Shown: in pieces, positions 26,575-39,076 of the stretch
How the letters are laid out: every line of letters begins with the position of its first letter
How positions within the stretch are numbered: the stretch's first letter is position 1
NCBI RefSeq assembly: GCF_006829085.1
Contig: NZ_BJTC01000005.1
Location: 1-64,000 of the forward strand
DNA length: 64,000 nucleotides
Direction of reading: 5' to 3'
Source: Chryseobacterium sp. ON_d1
Lineage (GTDB): Bacteria; Bacteroidota; Bacteroidia; Flavobacteriales; Weeksellaceae
Translations under genes and position numbers: made by a program
The notes under the pieces: model-generated
The model's database searches: none
What the model was told of the DNA's origin: nothing
Seen by the model: the letters and a program-made list of their open reading frames with translations, nothing else

Positions 26575-27708
26575 ATGAAAAACAAATTATTCACATTAGC
26601 CCTTTTATCTGCAAGTTTGCCATTAATAGCGCAGGTAGGGATTAATACAGGTCAACCTCAGGCAACATTTGATATCGTAGGATCGCCTTCCAATGCTGCT
26701 AAACTTGATGGGCTGATTGCCCCAAGACTCACAGGAGTAGAACTAAAGGCTAAAAATTATACCACTGCCCAAACCGGTGCAATTGTATATGTTACTGTGG
26801 CAGAAACCTCACCAGCCGGACAGACTGCAGAGGTCCTCTCGCCTGGTTATTATTATTTTGATGGTATCAAGTGGAGCGGTTTAAGCGGAAGCTGGCGTAC
26901 GGCAGGAAATACCGGAACAACAGCAACGGCAGCAACATTAGGATCCAATATCAGTACAGGTAATTATCTTGGTACGAATGATGGGCAGAATCTGGTTTTG
27001 GCTACTCAGAAGAATGTGAAAGGGATATTGGATGTAAACGGTACTTTACAGGGAGGAAATTCTAATTCGGCATCAGGGGCTTACGCCTCATTTACATGGG
27101 GATCGAATAATGTACTTACCAACAGTTCATCTTCCAATATTGCACTGGGAAAAGATAATACAGTATCTGCACAGGGAAATTTCCCGGCTGTAGCTATAGG
27201 ATTGGGAAACACAGCGAATAATGGTGCCAAGATAATAGGAAATAACAATACTGCTACCGGACCCAATAACTTAGTGTTCGGAAATCTTAACACAGTAACA
27301 GGTCTGACAGGGCTTACAGTTGGGAATAATCATATAAATAGCGGAGGAATTGCCATTGGAAGCGGAAATACAACATCGTTGAATAATATCGCTGTTGGTT
27401 CTGCTAATACGGCCAATGGAACAGAAGCGTTCGCAATAGGCTTCTCAGGTCAGGCAGCAGCAGGTCAGATGGTTTACGCTAATAAAGAACATGTTTTCTT
27501 TAATAAGAATAACGGAACAGATACAATAGTAGGAATTAATATGATTCCTACTGCAGCGACCTCTACAGGTGCGGCAGTTCAGATGAAAGGAATTGCTTCA
27601 GCAGCTAATTCGTCATGCACTGCTGCTGAAGAAGGTGCCATCCGATATAATGCAACAATTAAGGCCCATGAAGGCTGTAACGGAAGTAACTGGAAAGCCT
27701 TGTACTAG
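26575..27708 (+). CDS. Exported protein with YadA-like head repeats
   Basis: 377 aa. Signal peptide ending LPLIAQ, then VGINTGQPQATFDIVGSPSNAAKLDGLIAPRLTG. Residues about 185-295 contain degenerate 14-residue turns such as NIALGKDN, VAIGLGNTANNG, IAIGSGNT, IAVGSANTANGTEAFAIGFSG. These match the left-handed beta-roll of trimeric autotransporter (YadA/Hia) heads. There is no YadA membrane anchor and no T9SS sorting tail; the C-terminus ends CTAAEEGAIRYNATIKAHEGCNGSNWKALY, a segment seen at the ends of phage-tail-like and flavobacterial surface proteins. Likely a cell-surface or fibre component. A co-oriented T9SS gene starts 35 bp later. Confidence 0.8.
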   Translation: MKNKLFTLALLSASLPLIAQVGINTGQPQATFDIVGSPSNAAKLDGLIAPRLTGVELKAKNYTTAQTGAIVYVTVAETSPAGQTAEVLSPGYYYFDGIKWSGLSGSWRTAGNTGTTATAATLGSNISTGNYLGTNDGQNLVLATQKNVKGILDVNGTLQGGNSNSASGAYASFTWGSNNVLTNSSSSNIALGKDNTVSAQGNFPAVAIGLGNTANNGAKIIGNNNTATGPNNLVFGNLNTVTGLTGLTVGNNHINSGGIAIGSGNTTSLNNIAVGSANTANGTEAFAIGFSGQAAAGQMVYANKEHVFFNKNNGTDTIVGINMIPTAATSTGAAVQMKGIASAANSSCTAAEEGAIRYNATIKAHEGCNGSNWKALY

Positions 27709-27743
27709 TCGAAAGAAAAACACAAACCTTAAAAAAATAAAAA

Positions 27744-30338
27744 ATGACCAGAAAATTATTCGAAAAGTTAGCTGCGATGCTCATGACATTGATGATGTCT
27801 GCGGTATTATTTGCGCAGCAGGGCTATGAGCCGATCCGAGGGATGGGCGTAGAGGCAAAACCTGTCAACAACTCAGGGATTTGTCTTGCATGTTATAACG
27901 GGAGTATGAATCCTGTAGTGGATGCCAGTCTTGACAACAGCGTAAGCATGGGGAATTTCGCTTCACTTTTAAGCGGAAACGGAATCTCTGTAAAAAATAA
28001 AAATACAACATATCCGGCGGGATATATTACAGGGTTCAACGTAGACCTCGGAACAAGCTTTATTACAGTTGATCTGTTAAGCTCTTTGAGAATCAGTACT
28101 TATAAAAATGGTGTACTTCAGGAGACCACTACAAGCAGTACACTTTTATCGGTTCCTGCATTTGGAGGAAGTAAAAACAGGATATTTCTGCACTTTAAAA
28201 CATCAAAAGAATTTGATGAAGTAAGACTGTATCAGACGAATGTTCTTTCTGTTTTCAGTGCAATGAACGTGTACTATGCATTTGCATTTGATCCTGCAAA
28301 AGTACCTGCGGATAATAATGGTATTTGCGATGATATTATTGCGGGTAGCGGAGTGGACGGGAATGTTTCCGGAAGCAGCAGTTTTCTGGCGCCGCTTTCC
28401 TATGTTCAGAATAAAGAGAGAATTGGCGATGGTGATAAAAACTCTTATGGTTCCATTGTTCTTCCAGTAGGATTACTGGGCTCTTATTCAGTGGGAGTTC
28501 TTGATAAGAATCAGGTGTATCCTGCAGGAAACAAGGCTGGTTTTGTGATAGAACCAGATGACCAGGGAAAACTGCTGAGTGCTGAATTTTTGAAAAATAT
28601 TACCATAGAAACTTATCTTTTCGGGCAGCTTCAGGATTCAAAACAGCTTTCTGATGGCGGAGGACTGATCAATATTAAAGTACTCGGATATGGTTCAGGA
28701 AAACAGAAAGTAGCACTGACTACGACTAAACCTTTCAACGAGGTGAGATTAAAAGTCACTCAAACATTAGGGTTTAATTTAGGAGCCTTAAAAGTGTATT
28801 ATGCTTTTGAGGAACCTGTTACCTGTGAATGTGATGATAAAATTCAGACCAGTGGTTCTGCTGTTCCCGGAAATTTGGTGACAGGAACTAACTGGACATC
28901 AGGCCCTGGATTTCTCGGACTTATTCTGGCTAAAATGACCAGCCCGGAGGCTATCGTGGATAATAACCCATCCAATTATGCAACTGCTACTGTTCCTGCT
29001 GCATCTGTTTTGAGTCTTTTCTCAGCATTTGCAACAGTAAGCAGCAATGCTGTACTTCCTGTCAACACAGTGGCTGGGTTCACCGTGGAAAAAGCAGGAA
29101 ATCTCCTAGGAGTAAGCGTTCTGGAAAATATTACTGTGACATTATACAACGGAAATACATTGACGGATACTTTTACAAGTTCAGGAAGTCTTATCAGTGG
29201 GAATTTCTTTACTGCAAGCTCCAATAAATTCTATGTGGGAGGAAAGGCGACAAAACCTTTTAACCGCATGAAGATTACTTTCAACAGTGGGACGGCAATT
29301 CGAATCCCTCAGAACTATTATATCTACAATGCTTTTGCAAGCAGGGATGATGATAATGATGGTGTTCCAAATTGTTTCGACCAATGTAACGGAGGTGATG
29401 ACAACATAGATAATAACGGAAATGGAATTCCTGACTGTGCCGAAGGATGTACAGCTGTCAATGACAAGTCGCCTCTATTGGATACGGACGGTGATGGTAT
29501 CGTAGATGCCTGTGATCTGGATTCTGATAATGACGGAATCCCTGATGCTGTAGAAGATTTTGATAAAAACGGCAAGTTTCAGGATGATGATAATGAAGGA
29601 GATATTCTTTTAACACCTGTGCTTGGTGATTCAGTTCCGAATTACCTTGATCTTGATTCCGATAATGACGGTATTTTAGATTTATTCGAATCCGGAATTC
29701 CTGCCTCTGTAATTAATCAGATTGATGCGGACCATAATGGAGTGATCGATGCCAATGTTCCGGTAGGTAAAAACGGAATCGCAGACATTCTTGAAACATC
29801 ACCTGACTCAGGAGTATTGAAGTATCCGGTCAAAAATACAGATGGAGATGATAAGCCGGATTTTCTGGATATAACTTCCAATGGTTCAGAACTTGACCTT
29901 TATCAGATCGGAAAAGGAAATCTTGATACTTTAGGTGGCGGATTCATTTCTACTATCGATGATAAAGATAAAGATGGTATCCAGGCAGTTGTAGATACAG
30001 ATCCTGTAAAGAGGGGATCTCCAAATTCTCCGCTTTCGCCTTATGCTTCACTGCTGAAAGCTTCCAATGTTGCTGCAAAAATCACTGCAACGGAAATCAC
30101 CGATACTGTGCATGATATAAAAATATATCCGAACCCGGTAAAAGCGGGGGATAATATTAGAATTACATCAGCAGAAGAAGGGATTTACACGCTGTTCTCC
30201 GCACAGGGACAGGTGGTTAAAACAGATCAGTTGAATGCCCATACAGGGATTGATACATCTTCGCTTCCTACAGGAGTATATATTATCAAAATAGAAACTA
30301 AATCAAAAATAAAATCTTATAAGGTTATTGTGAAATAA
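27744..30338 (+). CDS. T9SS-exported protein with thrombospondin type-3 repeats
   Basis: 864 aa. Signal peptide ending VLFAQQ. About 40-530 holds three similar beta-rich modules, each opening with a Cys-containing segment (ICLACYNGSM, GICDDIIAGSG, CECDDKIQTSG) and containing V/A-P-A-x-N/x-AGFxV strands. About 533-650 carries Asp-rich Ca-binding TSP3 repeats (DDDNDGVPNCFDQC, DTDGDGIVDACDLDSDNDGIPDAV). The last 75 residues (IKIYPNPVKAG... VYIIKIETKSKIKSYKVIVK) are a T9SS type A sorting domain. It should be secreted through T9SS and attached to the surface; the ligand is unknown. Confidence 0.88.
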   Translation: MTRKLFEKLAAMLMTLMMSAVLFAQQGYEPIRGMGVEAKPVNNSGICLACYNGSMNPVVDASLDNSVSMGNFASLLSGNGISVKNKNTTYPAGYITGFNVDLGTSFITVDLLSSLRISTYKNGVLQETTTSSTLLSVPAFGGSKNRIFLHFKTSKEFDEVRLYQTNVLSVFSAMNVYYAFAFDPAKVPADNNGICDDIIAGSGVDGNVSGSSSFLAPLSYVQNKERIGDGDKNSYGSIVLPVGLLGSYSVGVLDKNQVYPAGNKAGFVIEPDDQGKLLSAEFLKNITIETYLFGQLQDSKQLSDGGGLINIKVLGYGSGKQKVALTTTKPFNEVRLKVTQTLGFNLGALKVYYAFEEPVTCECDDKIQTSGSAVPGNLVTGTNWTSGPGFLGLILAKMTSPEAIVDNNPSNYATATVPAASVLSLFSAFATVSSNAVLPVNTVAGFTVEKAGNLLGVSVLENITVTLYNGNTLTDTFTSSGSLISGNFFTASSNKFYVGGKATKPFNRMKITFNSGTAIRIPQNYYIYNAFASRDDDNDGVPNCFDQCNGGDDNIDNNGNGIPDCAEGCTAVNDKSPLLDTDGDGIVDACDLDSDNDGIPDAVEDFDKNGKFQDDDNEGDILLTPVLGDSVPNYLDLDSDNDGILDLFESGIPASVINQIDADHNGVIDANVPVGKNGIADILETSPDSGVLKYPVKNTDGDDKPDFLDITSNGSELDLYQIGKGNLDTLGGGFISTIDDKDKDGIQAVVDTDPVKRGSPNSPLSPYASLLKASNVAAKITATEITDTVHDIKIYPNPVKAGDNIRITSAEEGIYTLFSAQGQVVKTDQLNAHTGIDTSSLPTGVYIIKIETKSKIKSYKVIVK

Positions 30339-30361
30339 TCATAAGATTAGCTTGTGTTGTG

Positions 30362-30397
30362 GAGGGGTTGCTCATATCTGGGCAGCCTCTCTTATTT
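30362..30397 (+). terminator. Terminator of the rplL-rpoB accessory genes
   Basis: GAGGGGTTGC/GCAGCCTCTC stem with G-T pairs, then TTATTTT. Confidence 0.5.
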
Positions 30398-30424
30398 TAA
30401 GAGCCTCAAAATGAGATGATTTAT

Positions 30425-30455
30425 TTGTTTTTGTGGATAACTTTTTGTATCTTTG
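30425..30455 (+). promoter_or_regulatory. rpoB promoter
   Basis: TTG (30425-30427), 20-bp spacer, TATCTTTG (30448-30455). This implies an rpoBC leader of about 320 nt. A second -7-like TACTTTTG is at 30700-30707. Confidence 0.65.
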
Positions 30456-30779
30456 CCCCTCTTTTGGCGCGAAAAATTGTTTGTAAATTTATAAAATACT
30501 GAAAATCAGCTCTTTCATTGTGTAAAGCATGAAGGGGATTTCTTGTTTGTAAATACAGCAGTATTACTGCCTCAAAAGTAAGGAAAATATTTTGCATTAC
30601 GCTGTGAAAAGATATACCAGTGTTGCAGTTAGAAAGAGCCAAGTACAAAGTTGAAAGCGCCTAAGGTCTTTCGTGAGCGCCAAAAACACTTTTACCTTTT
30701 ACTTTTGCCTTGTTTCTTTGTTCTTTTCTGATATTTTTTAATGAATCAAAATATTTTTTAACCCTTTCTTAAAAGTTTT
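30456..30779 (+). other. Long leader region of rpoB
   Basis: 324 bp without a reading frame. It holds GCAGTATTACTGC (small hairpin near 30556-30568) and two direct GCGCC copies near 30656-30682. A regulatory leader is possible. Confidence 0.35.
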
Positions 30780-33700
30780 ATGAGTAAAACAAAATCAACA
30801 ACTCAGGGAAATCCGAGAATTAACTTCTCGTCAGCGAAAGGAAAAATCATTACTCCAGACTTCTTGGATATCCAAATCGAGTCTTTTAAAGAATTTTTCC
30901 AGCTTGATACACTTCCTGAAGCCAGAAAGACAGAAGGTCTTTACAAGACTTTCCAGGAAAATTTCCCTATTACGGATTCCAGAAACCAATTCGTATTGGA
31001 ATTCTTAGATTATCTGGTAGATTCTCCACGTTATTCAATCGATGAGTGTGTGGAAAGAGGTCTGACTTATTCAGTTCCTCTAAAAGCAAGACTTAAATTG
31101 TATTGTACAGACCCTGAACACGAAGACTTCCAGACAGTAGTTCAGGATGTTTATTTAGGTCCGGTTCCTTACATGACGCCAAGTGGTTCTTTCATTATCA
31201 ATGGTGCTGAAAGAGTTATTGTTACGCAGCTTCACCGTTCACCAGGTGTATTCTTCGGGCAGACATACCACGCAAACGGAACCAAATTATACTATTCAAG
31301 AATTATCCCTTTCAAAGGATCTTGGATGGAATTTACAACTGATATCAACAGCGTAATGTACGCGTATATCGACCGTAAGAAAAAGTTACCATTAACAACT
31401 TTATTAAGAGCGATCGGTTATGAATCTGATAAGGATATCCTTCAGATCTTCGACCTTGCTGAAGAAGTGAAAGTTTCTAAAGCTGCCCTTAAAAAAGTAG
31501 AAGGGAGAACATTGGCTGCGAGAGTATTGAACACCTGGTTCGAAGATTTCGTAGACGAAGATACAGGGGAGGTAGTTTCTATTGAAAGAAACGAAATCAT
31601 CCTGGATAGAGAAACAATCCTTGAAAAAGAACATTTAGATCTTATCCTGGATGCTGGTGTGAAATCAATCCTGATTCACAAAGAAAACAGCAATGAATTC
31701 TCTATCATCCAGAATACATTACAAAAAGACCCTACCAACTCTGAAAAAGAAGCGGTAGAGTATATTTATCGTCAGTTAAGAAACGCAGATCCGCCAGATG
31801 AGGAGACAGCAAGAGGAATCATTGAAAAATTATTCTTCTCTGAGCAGAGATACTCTTTAGGTGAAGTTGGACGTTACAGATTGAACAAAAAATTAGGTCT
31901 TAACATTCCTACAACCACTGAGGTTCTTACAAAAGAAGATATCATTGCTATCGTAAGACACCTTATCGAACTGGTAAACTCTAAAGCTGAGGTGGATGAT
32001 ATTGACCACTTATCAAACAGAAGAATTAAAACTGTTGGTGAGCAATTGGCAGGGCAGTTCGGAGTAGGTCTTTCAAGAATTGCAAGAACAATCAAGGAAA
32101 GAATGAACGTTAGAGATAACGAAATCTTTACTCCGCTTGATCTTGTAAATGCGAAAACATTGACATCTGTAATTAACTCATTCTTCGGTACCAACCAGCT
32201 TTCTCAGTTCATGGACCAAACCAACCCATTATCAGAGATTACTCACAAGAGAAGATTATCTGCACTAGGGCCTGGTGGTTTATCAAGAGAAAGAGCAGGT
32301 TTCGAGGTTCGAGACGTTCACCATACCCACTACGGAAGAATCTGTCCGATTGAAACTCCGGAAGGACCAAACATCGGTTTGATTTCATCTTTGGGTATTT
32401 ATGCAAAAATCAACAACTTAGGTTTCATTGAAACTCCATATAGAAAAGTAGAAGGAGGTAAGATCGATCTTAATGCTGATCCTATTTACTTAAATGCAGA
32501 AGATGAAGAAGCTAAAGTAATTGCTCAGGCAAACGTTGAATTGAGCGATAATGGTGATTTCGAAACAGACAGGATTATTGCAAGATTGGATGGTGACTAT
32601 CCGGTAGTAGAACCTAGCCAGGTAGACCTTATCGACGTAGCACCAAACCAGATTTCCGGTATTTCCGCTTCATTGATTCCGTTCCTGGAACATGATGATG
32701 CGAACCGTGCATTGATGGGATCCAACATGATGCGTCAGGCCGTTCCTCTATTGAAGCCACAGGCTCCGATTGTTGGTACAGGGCTTGAGCAGCAAGTTGC
32801 AAGAGATTCAAGAATTTTAATTAACGCTGAAGGTACAGGTACAGTACAGTACGTAGATGCTGACAGAATTGTAATTAAATATGAAAGAAGTGAGGACGAG
32901 GATTTAGTACAATTCGAGTCTGCTACTAAAACATACAACCTTACGAAGTTCAGAAAAACCAACCAGAGTACAACCATTACCCTAAGACCAAACGTAAGAG
33001 TAGGTGATGTAGTGGAAAAAGGACAGGTGCTTTGCGACGGTTATGCTACTGAAAAAGGAGAATTGGCTCTTGGTAGAAACTTAGTGGTAGCGTTCATGCC
33101 TTGGAAAGGGTATAACTTCGAGGATGCAATCGTAATCAACGAAAAAGTGGTTCGTGAAGACTGGTTTACTTCAATTCACGTAGATGAATACTCTCTTGAG
33201 GTTCGTGATACCAAATTAGGTATGGAAGAGCTGACAGCAGATATTCCAAACGTATCTGAAGAAGCTACCAAAGATCTTGATGAGAACGGTATGATCAGAA
33301 TTGGTGCTGAAGTGAAGCCTGGAGATATCATGATTGGTAAAATCACTCCAAAAGGTGAATCTGACCCGACTCCTGAAGAGAAACTTCTTAGAGCAATCTT
33401 CGGTGATAAAGCCGGTGATGTGAAAGATGCATCATTGAAAGCTGACTCTTCCTTAAGAGGGGTGGTAATCAACAAGAAATTGTTCTCCAGAAACATTAAA
33501 GACAAAAAGAAAAGAACTGAAGAAAAACTTAAACTTGAAGAAATTGAAAACACTTACAAGGCTAAGTTTGACGAGTTGAGAAATACTTTAATTGAAAAAT
33601 TAAATACACTGGTAAGCGGTAAAACTTCTCAGGGGGTACAAAATGACCTTGACGAAGAGATTATCGGTAAAGGGGTAAAATTCACTCACAAGTTATTAAC

Positions 33701-34601
33701 TTCAGTTGAAGATTATGTAAACGTTAGCGGTTCAGACTGGACAGTAGACGCTGACAAGAATGAATTGATCAAACAGTTGATTCACAATTACAAAATCAAA
33801 TATAATGACATCCAGGGAGTTAAAAACCGTGAGAAATTTGCAATTTCAATCGGAGATGAGCTTCCGGCAGGTATTATGAAGCTGGCTAAAGTTTACATCG
33901 CTAAGAAACGTAAACTGAATGTAGGGGATAAGATGGCAGGACGTCACGGTAACAAAGGTATCGTTTCAAGAATCGTTCGTGAAGAAGATATGCCATTCCT
34001 TGAAGACGGAACACCAGTAGATATCGTATTGAATCCACTAGGGGTACCTTCCCGTATGAACATCGGTCAGATCTATGAAACTGTACTTGGATGGGCTGGT
34101 CAGAAGCTGGGTATGAAGTTCGCAACGCCGATCTTTGACGGAGCTAGCCTTGATCAGATCACTGAATATACAGACAAAGCTGGTCTTCCTAGATTTGGTA
34201 ACACACACCTTTATGATGGTGGTACCGGAGAAAGGTTTACTCAGCCGGCTACAGTGGGTGTAATCTACATGCTGAAGTTAGGACACATGGTTGATGATAA
34301 GATGCACGCACGTTCTATCGGTCCTTACTCATTGATTACTCAACAGCCGTTAGGAGGTAAAGCTCAGTTCGGAGGTCAGAGATTCGGAGAGATGGAGGTT
34401 TGGGCACTTGAAGCATTCGGTGCATCTAATATCCTGAGAGAAATCCTGACTGTGAAGTCGGATGACGTGATTGGTAGAGCAAAAACTTATGAAGCTATTG
34501 CGAAAGGTGAATCTATGCCTGAACCAGGTATTCCGGAATCATTCAACGTATTACTTCACGAGTTACAGGGTCTTGGATTAGACGTAAGATTGGAGGAGTA
34601 A
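30780..34601 (+). CDS. rpoB: RNA polymerase beta subunit
   Basis: 1273 aa, complete. The rifampicin pocket region reads [61 protein letters not shown], wild type as far as can be judged. The C-terminal part has [16 protein letters not shown] and [18 protein letters not shown]. The promoter is its own, separated from rplL by 5.1 kb. It forms a two-gene core operon with rpoC, separated by a repeat-bearing 122-bp spacer. Confidence 0.98.
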   Translation: MSKTKSTTQGNPRINFSSAKGKIITPDFLDIQIESFKEFFQLDTLPEARKTEGLYKTFQENFPITDSRNQFVLEFLDYLVDSPRYSIDECVERGLTYSVPLKARLKLYCTDPEHEDFQTVVQDVYLGPVPYMTPSGSFIINGAERVIVTQLHRSPGVFFGQTYHANGTKLYYSRIIPFKGSWMEFTTDINSVMYAYIDRKKKLPLTTLLRAIGYESDKDILQIFDLAEEVKVSKAALKKVEGRTLAARVLNTWFEDFVDEDTGEVVSIERNEIILDRETILEKEHLDLILDAGVKSILIHKENSNEFSIIQNTLQKDPTNSEKEAVEYIYRQLRNADPPDEETARGIIEKLFFSEQRYSLGEVGRYRLNKKLGLNIPTTTEVLTKEDIIAIVRHLIELVNSKAEVDDIDHLSNRRIKTVGEQLAGQFGVGLSRIARTIKERMNVRDNEIFTPLDLVNAKTLTSVINSFFGTNQLSQFMDQTNPLSEITHKRRLSALGPGGLSRERAGFEVRDVHHTHYGRICPIETPEGPNIGLISSLGIYAKINNLGFIETPYRKVEGGKIDLNADPIYLNAEDEEAKVIAQANVELSDNGDFETDRIIARLDGDYPVVEPSQVDLIDVAPNQISGISASLIPFLEHDDANRALMGSNMMRQAVPLLKPQAPIVGTGLEQQVARDSRILINAEGTGTVQYVDADRIVIKYERSEDEDLVQFESATKTYNLTKFRKTNQSTTITLRPNVRVGDVVEKGQVLCDGYATEKGELALGRNLVVAFMPWKGYNFEDAIVINEKVVREDWFTSIHVDEYSLEVRDTKLGMEELTADIPNVSEEATKDLDENGMIRIGAEVKPGDIMIGKITPKGESDPTPEEKLLRAIFGDKAGDVKDASLKADSSLRGVVINKKLFSRNIKDKKKRTEEKLKLEEIENTYKAKFDELRNTLIEKLNTLVSGKTSQGVQNDLDEEIIGKGVKFTHKLLTSVEDYVNVSGSDWTVDADKNELIKQLIHNYKIKYNDIQGVKNREKFAISIGDELPAGIMKLAKVYIAKKRKLNVGDKMAGRHGNKGIVSRIVREEDMPFLEDGTPVDIVLNPLGVPSRMNIGQIYETVLGWAGQKLGMKFATPIFDGASLDQITEYTDKAGLPRFGNTHLYDGGTGERFTQPATVGVIYMLKLGHMVDDKMHARSIGPYSLITQQPLGGKAQFGGQRFGEMEVWALEAFGASNILREILTVKSDDVIGRAKTYEAIAKGESMPEPGIPESFNVLLHELQGLGLDVRLEE

Positions 34602-34723
34602 GATATCAGATGTCAGACACAAGATGTCAGACTGTGACACTCTAAGAATTTTATAATCCTTGAATTTGGAATGATGATTTCGTCTGAAATCTGAAATCTG
34701 AAATCTAAAATCTAAAAAAAATT
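34602..34723 (+). repeat. REP-like inverted repeat between rpoB and rpoC
   Basis: AGATGTCAGAC occurs twice (34608-34618, 34622-34632), and GTCTGAAATCT with further TCTGAAA/TCTAAAA units at 34682-34714. The right arm's complement (AGATTTCAGAC) matches the left units at 10 of 11 bases, so the mRNA can fold into an imperfect hairpin within the rpoBC operon. Confidence 0.6.
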
Positions 34724-37700
34724 ATGTCAAATAAAAATAAATCAAGTAGATTTAATAAAATAACCATCGGTTTAGCATCACCGGAGTCTATTTTGCAAGA
34801 CTCAAGAGGGGAGGTTTTAAAGCCGGAAACTATTAACTACAGAACTCACAAGCCTGAAAGAGACGGGTTATTCTGTGAGAAAATATTTGGTCCTGTAAAG
34901 GATTACGAATGTGCTTGTGGTAAATACAAGAGAATTCGTTACAAAGGGATCGTTTGTGACCGTTGTGGAGTAGAAGTTACTGAGAAAAAAGTAAGAAGAG
35001 AGAGAATCGGGCACATCAACCTTGTAGTTCCAATTGCACACATCTGGTATTTCCGTTCATTACCAAACAAAATCGGATACCTTTTAGGGATTCCTTCTAA
35101 GAAATTAGATATGATCATCTACTACGAAAGATATGTAGTGATCCAGCAGGGTATTGCTAAGAAATTAGACGGTTCTGATTTTGAAAATATGGAATTCCTT
35201 ACAGAAGAAGAGTACCTTGATATCATGGAAACTCTTCCTGTAGAAAACCAGTATCTTGATGATTCTGATCCAAACAAATTCATCGCCAGAATGGGGGCTG
35301 AAGCTGTTGAAGATCTGTTAAAAAGAATCGATCTTGATGCATTGTCTTTCGACCTGAGACACAAAGCTCACAACGAAGGTTCAAAACAAAGAAGAACTGA
35401 AGCTCTTAAGAGATTGAACGTTGTAGAAGCATTGAGAGGCGCTAATACAAGAATGATCAACAGACCGGAGTGGATGATTATGCGTGTACTTCCTGTTATT
35501 CCACCAGAACTAAGACCATTGGTTCCATTGGATGGAGGGCGTTTCGCAACTTCTGACCTGAACGACCTTTACAGAAGAGTTATCATCAGAAATAACCGTT
35601 TGAAGAGATTATTGGAGATCAAAGCTCCTGAAGTAATCTTGAGAAACGAGAAGCGTATGCTTCAGGAATCAGTAGATTCATTGTTCGATAACACAAGAAA
35701 ATCTTCTGCCGTAAAATCTGAATCAAACAGACCATTGAAATCACTTTCTGATTCATTGAAAGGTAAGCAAGGTCGTTTCCGTCAGAACCTACTAGGGAAA
35801 AGGGTTGACTACTCAGCACGTTCGGTAATTGTTGTAGGTCCAAACTTACAGCTTCACGAGTGTGGTATTCCTAAAGATATGGCAGCTGAGCTTTACAAAC
35901 CATTTATCATTAGAAAACTTATTGAAAGAGGTATTGTAAAAACAGTAAAATCTGCTAAGAGAATTATCGACAGAAAAGAACCGGTAGTTTATGATATCCT
36001 TGAAAACGTGATGAAAGGTCACCCGGTACTATTGAACAGGGCACCTACTCTTCACAGGCTGGGTATTCAGGCTTTCCAACCTAAGATGATCGAAGGTAAG
36101 GCAATCCAGCTACACCCGTTAGTAACTACGGCCTTCAACGCCGATTTCGATGGTGACCAGATGGCGGTACACTTACCGTTAGGACCAGAAGCGATCCTTG
36201 AAGCACAGTTATTGATGTTAGGTTCTCAAAACATCCTGAACCCTGCAAACGGTTCTCCAATTACAGTACCGTCTCAGGACATGGTTCTTGGTCTTTATTT
36301 CATGACTAAAGAATTAAGTTCTACTGAGACTATGAAAGTAAAAGGAGAAGGACTTGCATTCTATTCTCCTGAAGAAGCGGAAATTGCTTACGCTGAAGGT
36401 AGAGTATCTTTAAATGCTAAGGTAAGATGTAGACTGCCAATTAAAGAAGACGGACAAATCGTAACAAGACTGATCGAAACTTCTGTAGGTAGAATCCTAT
36501 TCAACCAGATTGTACCTAAACAGGTAGGATATATCAATGAACTTCTTACCAAGAAATCATTGAGAAACGTAATCGGTAAGATCCTTGCTGATACAGATTT
36601 CCCTACAACGGTGAAGTTCCTGGATGCAATGAAAGACTTAGGATATTCAAACGCATTCAAAGGAGGTCTTTCTTTCTCACTTGGGGATATCGTTGTTCCT
36701 GTTGAGAAAAAGCAGATGATTGCACAATCAATTGAAGCTGTAGACGAAATTAGAGCTAACTATAACATGGGTCTGATTACCGATACAGAACGTTATAATC
36801 AGGTAATCGATGTTTGGACAAATACCAACGCCGGATTAACTGAAATGATCATGAGCAGAATGAAAACTGACCAAGGTGGTTTCAACTCTGTATATATGAT
36901 GCTTGACTCTGGAGCGAGGGGTTCTAAAGAACAGATCCGTCAGTTATCAGGGATGAGAGGTTTGATGGCAAAACCGCAGAAAGCCGGTTCTACCGGAGCG
37001 GAGATCATCGAAAACCCGATCCTTGCCAACTTTAAGGAAGGTCTTTCGATTCTAGAGTACTTTATCTCTACCCACGGTGCTCGTAAAGGTCTTGCGGATA
37101 CCGCTCTTAAGACAGCCGATGCCGGTTACTTAACGAGAAGACTGGTAGACGTTGCACAGGACGTTATCGTTACAGAAGATGACTGTGGAACACTAAGAGG
37201 TACAGAAGTTACTGCACTTAAGAAAAATGACGAGATTGTTGAAAGAATCTCTGAAAGAATCTTAGGTAGAGTATCTCTTCATAATATCTATGATCCGGAA
37301 ACAGATGAGCTTATTGCAAGTGCTGATCAGGTGATCATTGAAGAATTAGCGAAGAAAATCGAAGAAGCAGGTCTGGAAGCTGTGGAAGTTCGTTCTCCGT
37401 TAACTTGTGAGGCTAAGAAAGGTATCTGTGCAAAATGTTACGGTAGAAACTTAGCAACAGGTAAAGTAATTCATATGGGTGAAGCGGTAGGTGTAATTGC
37501 AGCACAGTCGATTGGGGAACCAGGTACTCAGCTTACGTTGAGAACTTTCCACCAGGGAGGTACTGCAGGAAACGTATCAGAAAACCCATCTATCGTTGCA
37601 AGAAGAGATGGTATCGTTGAAATGGATGAAGTAAGAACAATTACTTCTGAAGATGAAAACGGTAATACTGCTGAAGTTGTGGTTTCACGTTCAACAGAAT

Positions 37701-38989
37701 TCAGATTAGTTGCTGACAATGAGTCAAGAACTCCATTGATGGTGGCTAACGTACCTTACGGATCTATATTATCTGTAAAACCAGGTGATAAAGTGAAGAA
37801 AGGAGATGTGATCTGTAGATGGGATCCATATAACGCGGTTATCATTGCTGAAACTTCAGGTAAAGTAGAATACGAGGATATTATCCAGGGTATTTCATTC
37901 CAGCTTGAAATTGACGAACAGACAGGATTTGAAGAGAAAGTAATCTCTGAATCCAGAAATAAGAAAGCTGTACCTACCTTAAAAGTGGTAGACTCTAAAG
38001 GAGTTGAGCAAAAAGCATACAACTTACCGGTAGGAGCCCACTTGATGGTTAATGATGGTGAGAAAATTAAGGCGGGTAAAGTCTTGATCAAAATCCCAAG
38101 AAAATCTGCAAAAGCAGGGGATATCACCGGAGGTCTTCCGAGAGTTACCGAATTATTCGAAGCGAGAAACCCTTCAAACCCAGCGGTGGTTACTGAAATC
38201 GACGGGGTAGTTTCTTACGGAAAAATCAAGAGAGGTAACCGTGAACTTATTGTTGAGGCTAAAACGGGAGAAAGAAAAATTTACTTAGTAAAACTTTCCA
38301 ACCAGATTCTTGTTCAGGAGAATGACTTCGTAAGAGCAGGTTCTCCGCTTTCTGACGGTTCTATCACACCGGAAGATATCTTAAGAATTAAAGGTCCAAC
38401 AGCCGTTCAGGAATATCTGGTAAATGAGATTCAGGAAGTTTACCGTCTACAAGGAGTGAAAATCGACGATAAACACTTCGAAATTATCGTAAGACAGATG
38501 ATGACGAAAGTATCTATCGTAGATGGAGGTGATACTCAGTTCCTTGAAGGAGCTCTTGAGCACAAGTATGATTTCTTGGAAGAAAACAACAGAGTATTCG
38601 GTCTTAAAGTAGTAGTAGATGCTGGTGATTCTAAAGAATTCAAACCAGGTCAGATGATTACGGCAAGAGAATTAAGAGATGAAAACTCTAAGTTGAAGCG
38701 TGAAGATTTAGCATTGGTAGAAGTAAGAGAAGCTCTTCCTGCTACAGCTACTCCTGTACTGCAAGGTATTACAAGAGCGGCACTTCAGACGAAGTCATTC
38801 ATGTCAGCAGCATCATTCCAGGAAACAACTAAAGTTCTTAACGAAGCAGCAGTTGCTGGTAAGATAGACGATCTTAACGGTCTTAAAGAAAATGTAATTG
38901 TAGGACACAGAATTCCTGCAGGTACAGGTCTTAAAGAGTATCAGAACGTTATTGTAGGTTCGAAGAAAGAATTCGAGGACCTTAACTAA
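34724..38989 (+). CDS. rpoC: RNA polymerase beta' subunit
   Basis: 1421 aa, complete. N-terminal zinc site [23 protein letters not shown], catalytic [15 protein letters not shown], trigger-loop region, and the second zinc site CxxxxxxxxxxCxxC ([15 protein letters not shown]). It completes the polymerase core. A small inverted repeat and the DUF3467 gene follow. Confidence 0.98.
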   Translation: MSNKNKSSRFNKITIGLASPESILQDSRGEVLKPETINYRTHKPERDGLFCEKIFGPVKDYECACGKYKRIRYKGIVCDRCGVEVTEKKVRRERIGHINLVVPIAHIWYFRSLPNKIGYLLGIPSKKLDMIIYYERYVVIQQGIAKKLDGSDFENMEFLTEEEYLDIMETLPVENQYLDDSDPNKFIARMGAEAVEDLLKRIDLDALSFDLRHKAHNEGSKQRRTEALKRLNVVEALRGANTRMINRPEWMIMRVLPVIPPELRPLVPLDGGRFATSDLNDLYRRVIIRNNRLKRLLEIKAPEVILRNEKRMLQESVDSLFDNTRKSSAVKSESNRPLKSLSDSLKGKQGRFRQNLLGKRVDYSARSVIVVGPNLQLHECGIPKDMAAELYKPFIIRKLIERGIVKTVKSAKRIIDRKEPVVYDILENVMKGHPVLLNRAPTLHRLGIQAFQPKMIEGKAIQLHPLVTTAFNADFDGDQMAVHLPLGPEAILEAQLLMLGSQNILNPANGSPITVPSQDMVLGLYFMTKELSSTETMKVKGEGLAFYSPEEAEIAYAEGRVSLNAKVRCRLPIKEDGQIVTRLIETSVGRILFNQIVPKQVGYINELLTKKSLRNVIGKILADTDFPTTVKFLDAMKDLGYSNAFKGGLSFSLGDIVVPVEKKQMIAQSIEAVDEIRANYNMGLITDTERYNQVIDVWTNTNAGLTEMIMSRMKTDQGGFNSVYMMLDSGARGSKEQIRQLSGMRGLMAKPQKAGSTGAEIIENPILANFKEGLSILEYFISTHGARKGLADTALKTADAGYLTRRLVDVAQDVIVTEDDCGTLRGTEVTALKKNDEIVERISERILGRVSLHNIYDPETDELIASADQVIIEELAKKIEEAGLEAVEVRSPLTCEAKKGICAKCYGRNLATGKVIHMGEAVGVIAAQSIGEPGTQLTLRTFHQGGTAGNVSENPSIVARRDGIVEMDEVRTITSEDENGNTAEVVVSRSTEFRLVADNESRTPLMVANVPYGSILSVKPGDKVKKGDVICRWDPYNAVIIAETSGKVEYEDIIQGISFQLEIDEQTGFEEKVISESRNKKAVPTLKVVDSKGVEQKAYNLPVGAHLMVNDGEKIKAGKVLIKIPRKSAKAGDITGGLPRVTELFEARNPSNPAVVTEIDGVVSYGKIKRGNRELIVEAKTGERKIYLVKLSNQILVQENDFVRAGSPLSDGSITPEDILRIKGPTAVQEYLVNEIQEVYRLQGVKIDDKHFEIIVRQMMTKVSIVDGGDTQFLEGALEHKYDFLEENNRVFGLKVVVDAGDSKEFKPGQMITARELRDENSKLKREDLALVEVREALPATATPVLQGITRAALQTKSFMSAASFQETTKVLNEAAVAGKIDDLNGLKENVIVGHRIPAGTGLKEYQNVIVGSKKEFEDLN

Positions 38990-39000
38990 AATTAATGATT

Positions 39001-39058
39001 TGAAATTTGGGATTTGAAATTATTTTTATATTTTCACAATCTCAAATTTCGAATTTTA
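39001..39058 (+). repeat. Inverted repeat after rpoC
   Basis: GAAATTTGGGATT pairs imperfectly with the later AATCTCAAATTTC; similar TTTGAAAT units are repeated. It resembles the spacer element between rpoB and rpoC in position and composition. Confidence 0.4.
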
Positions 39059-39076
39059 AAAACATAATTTATAACA

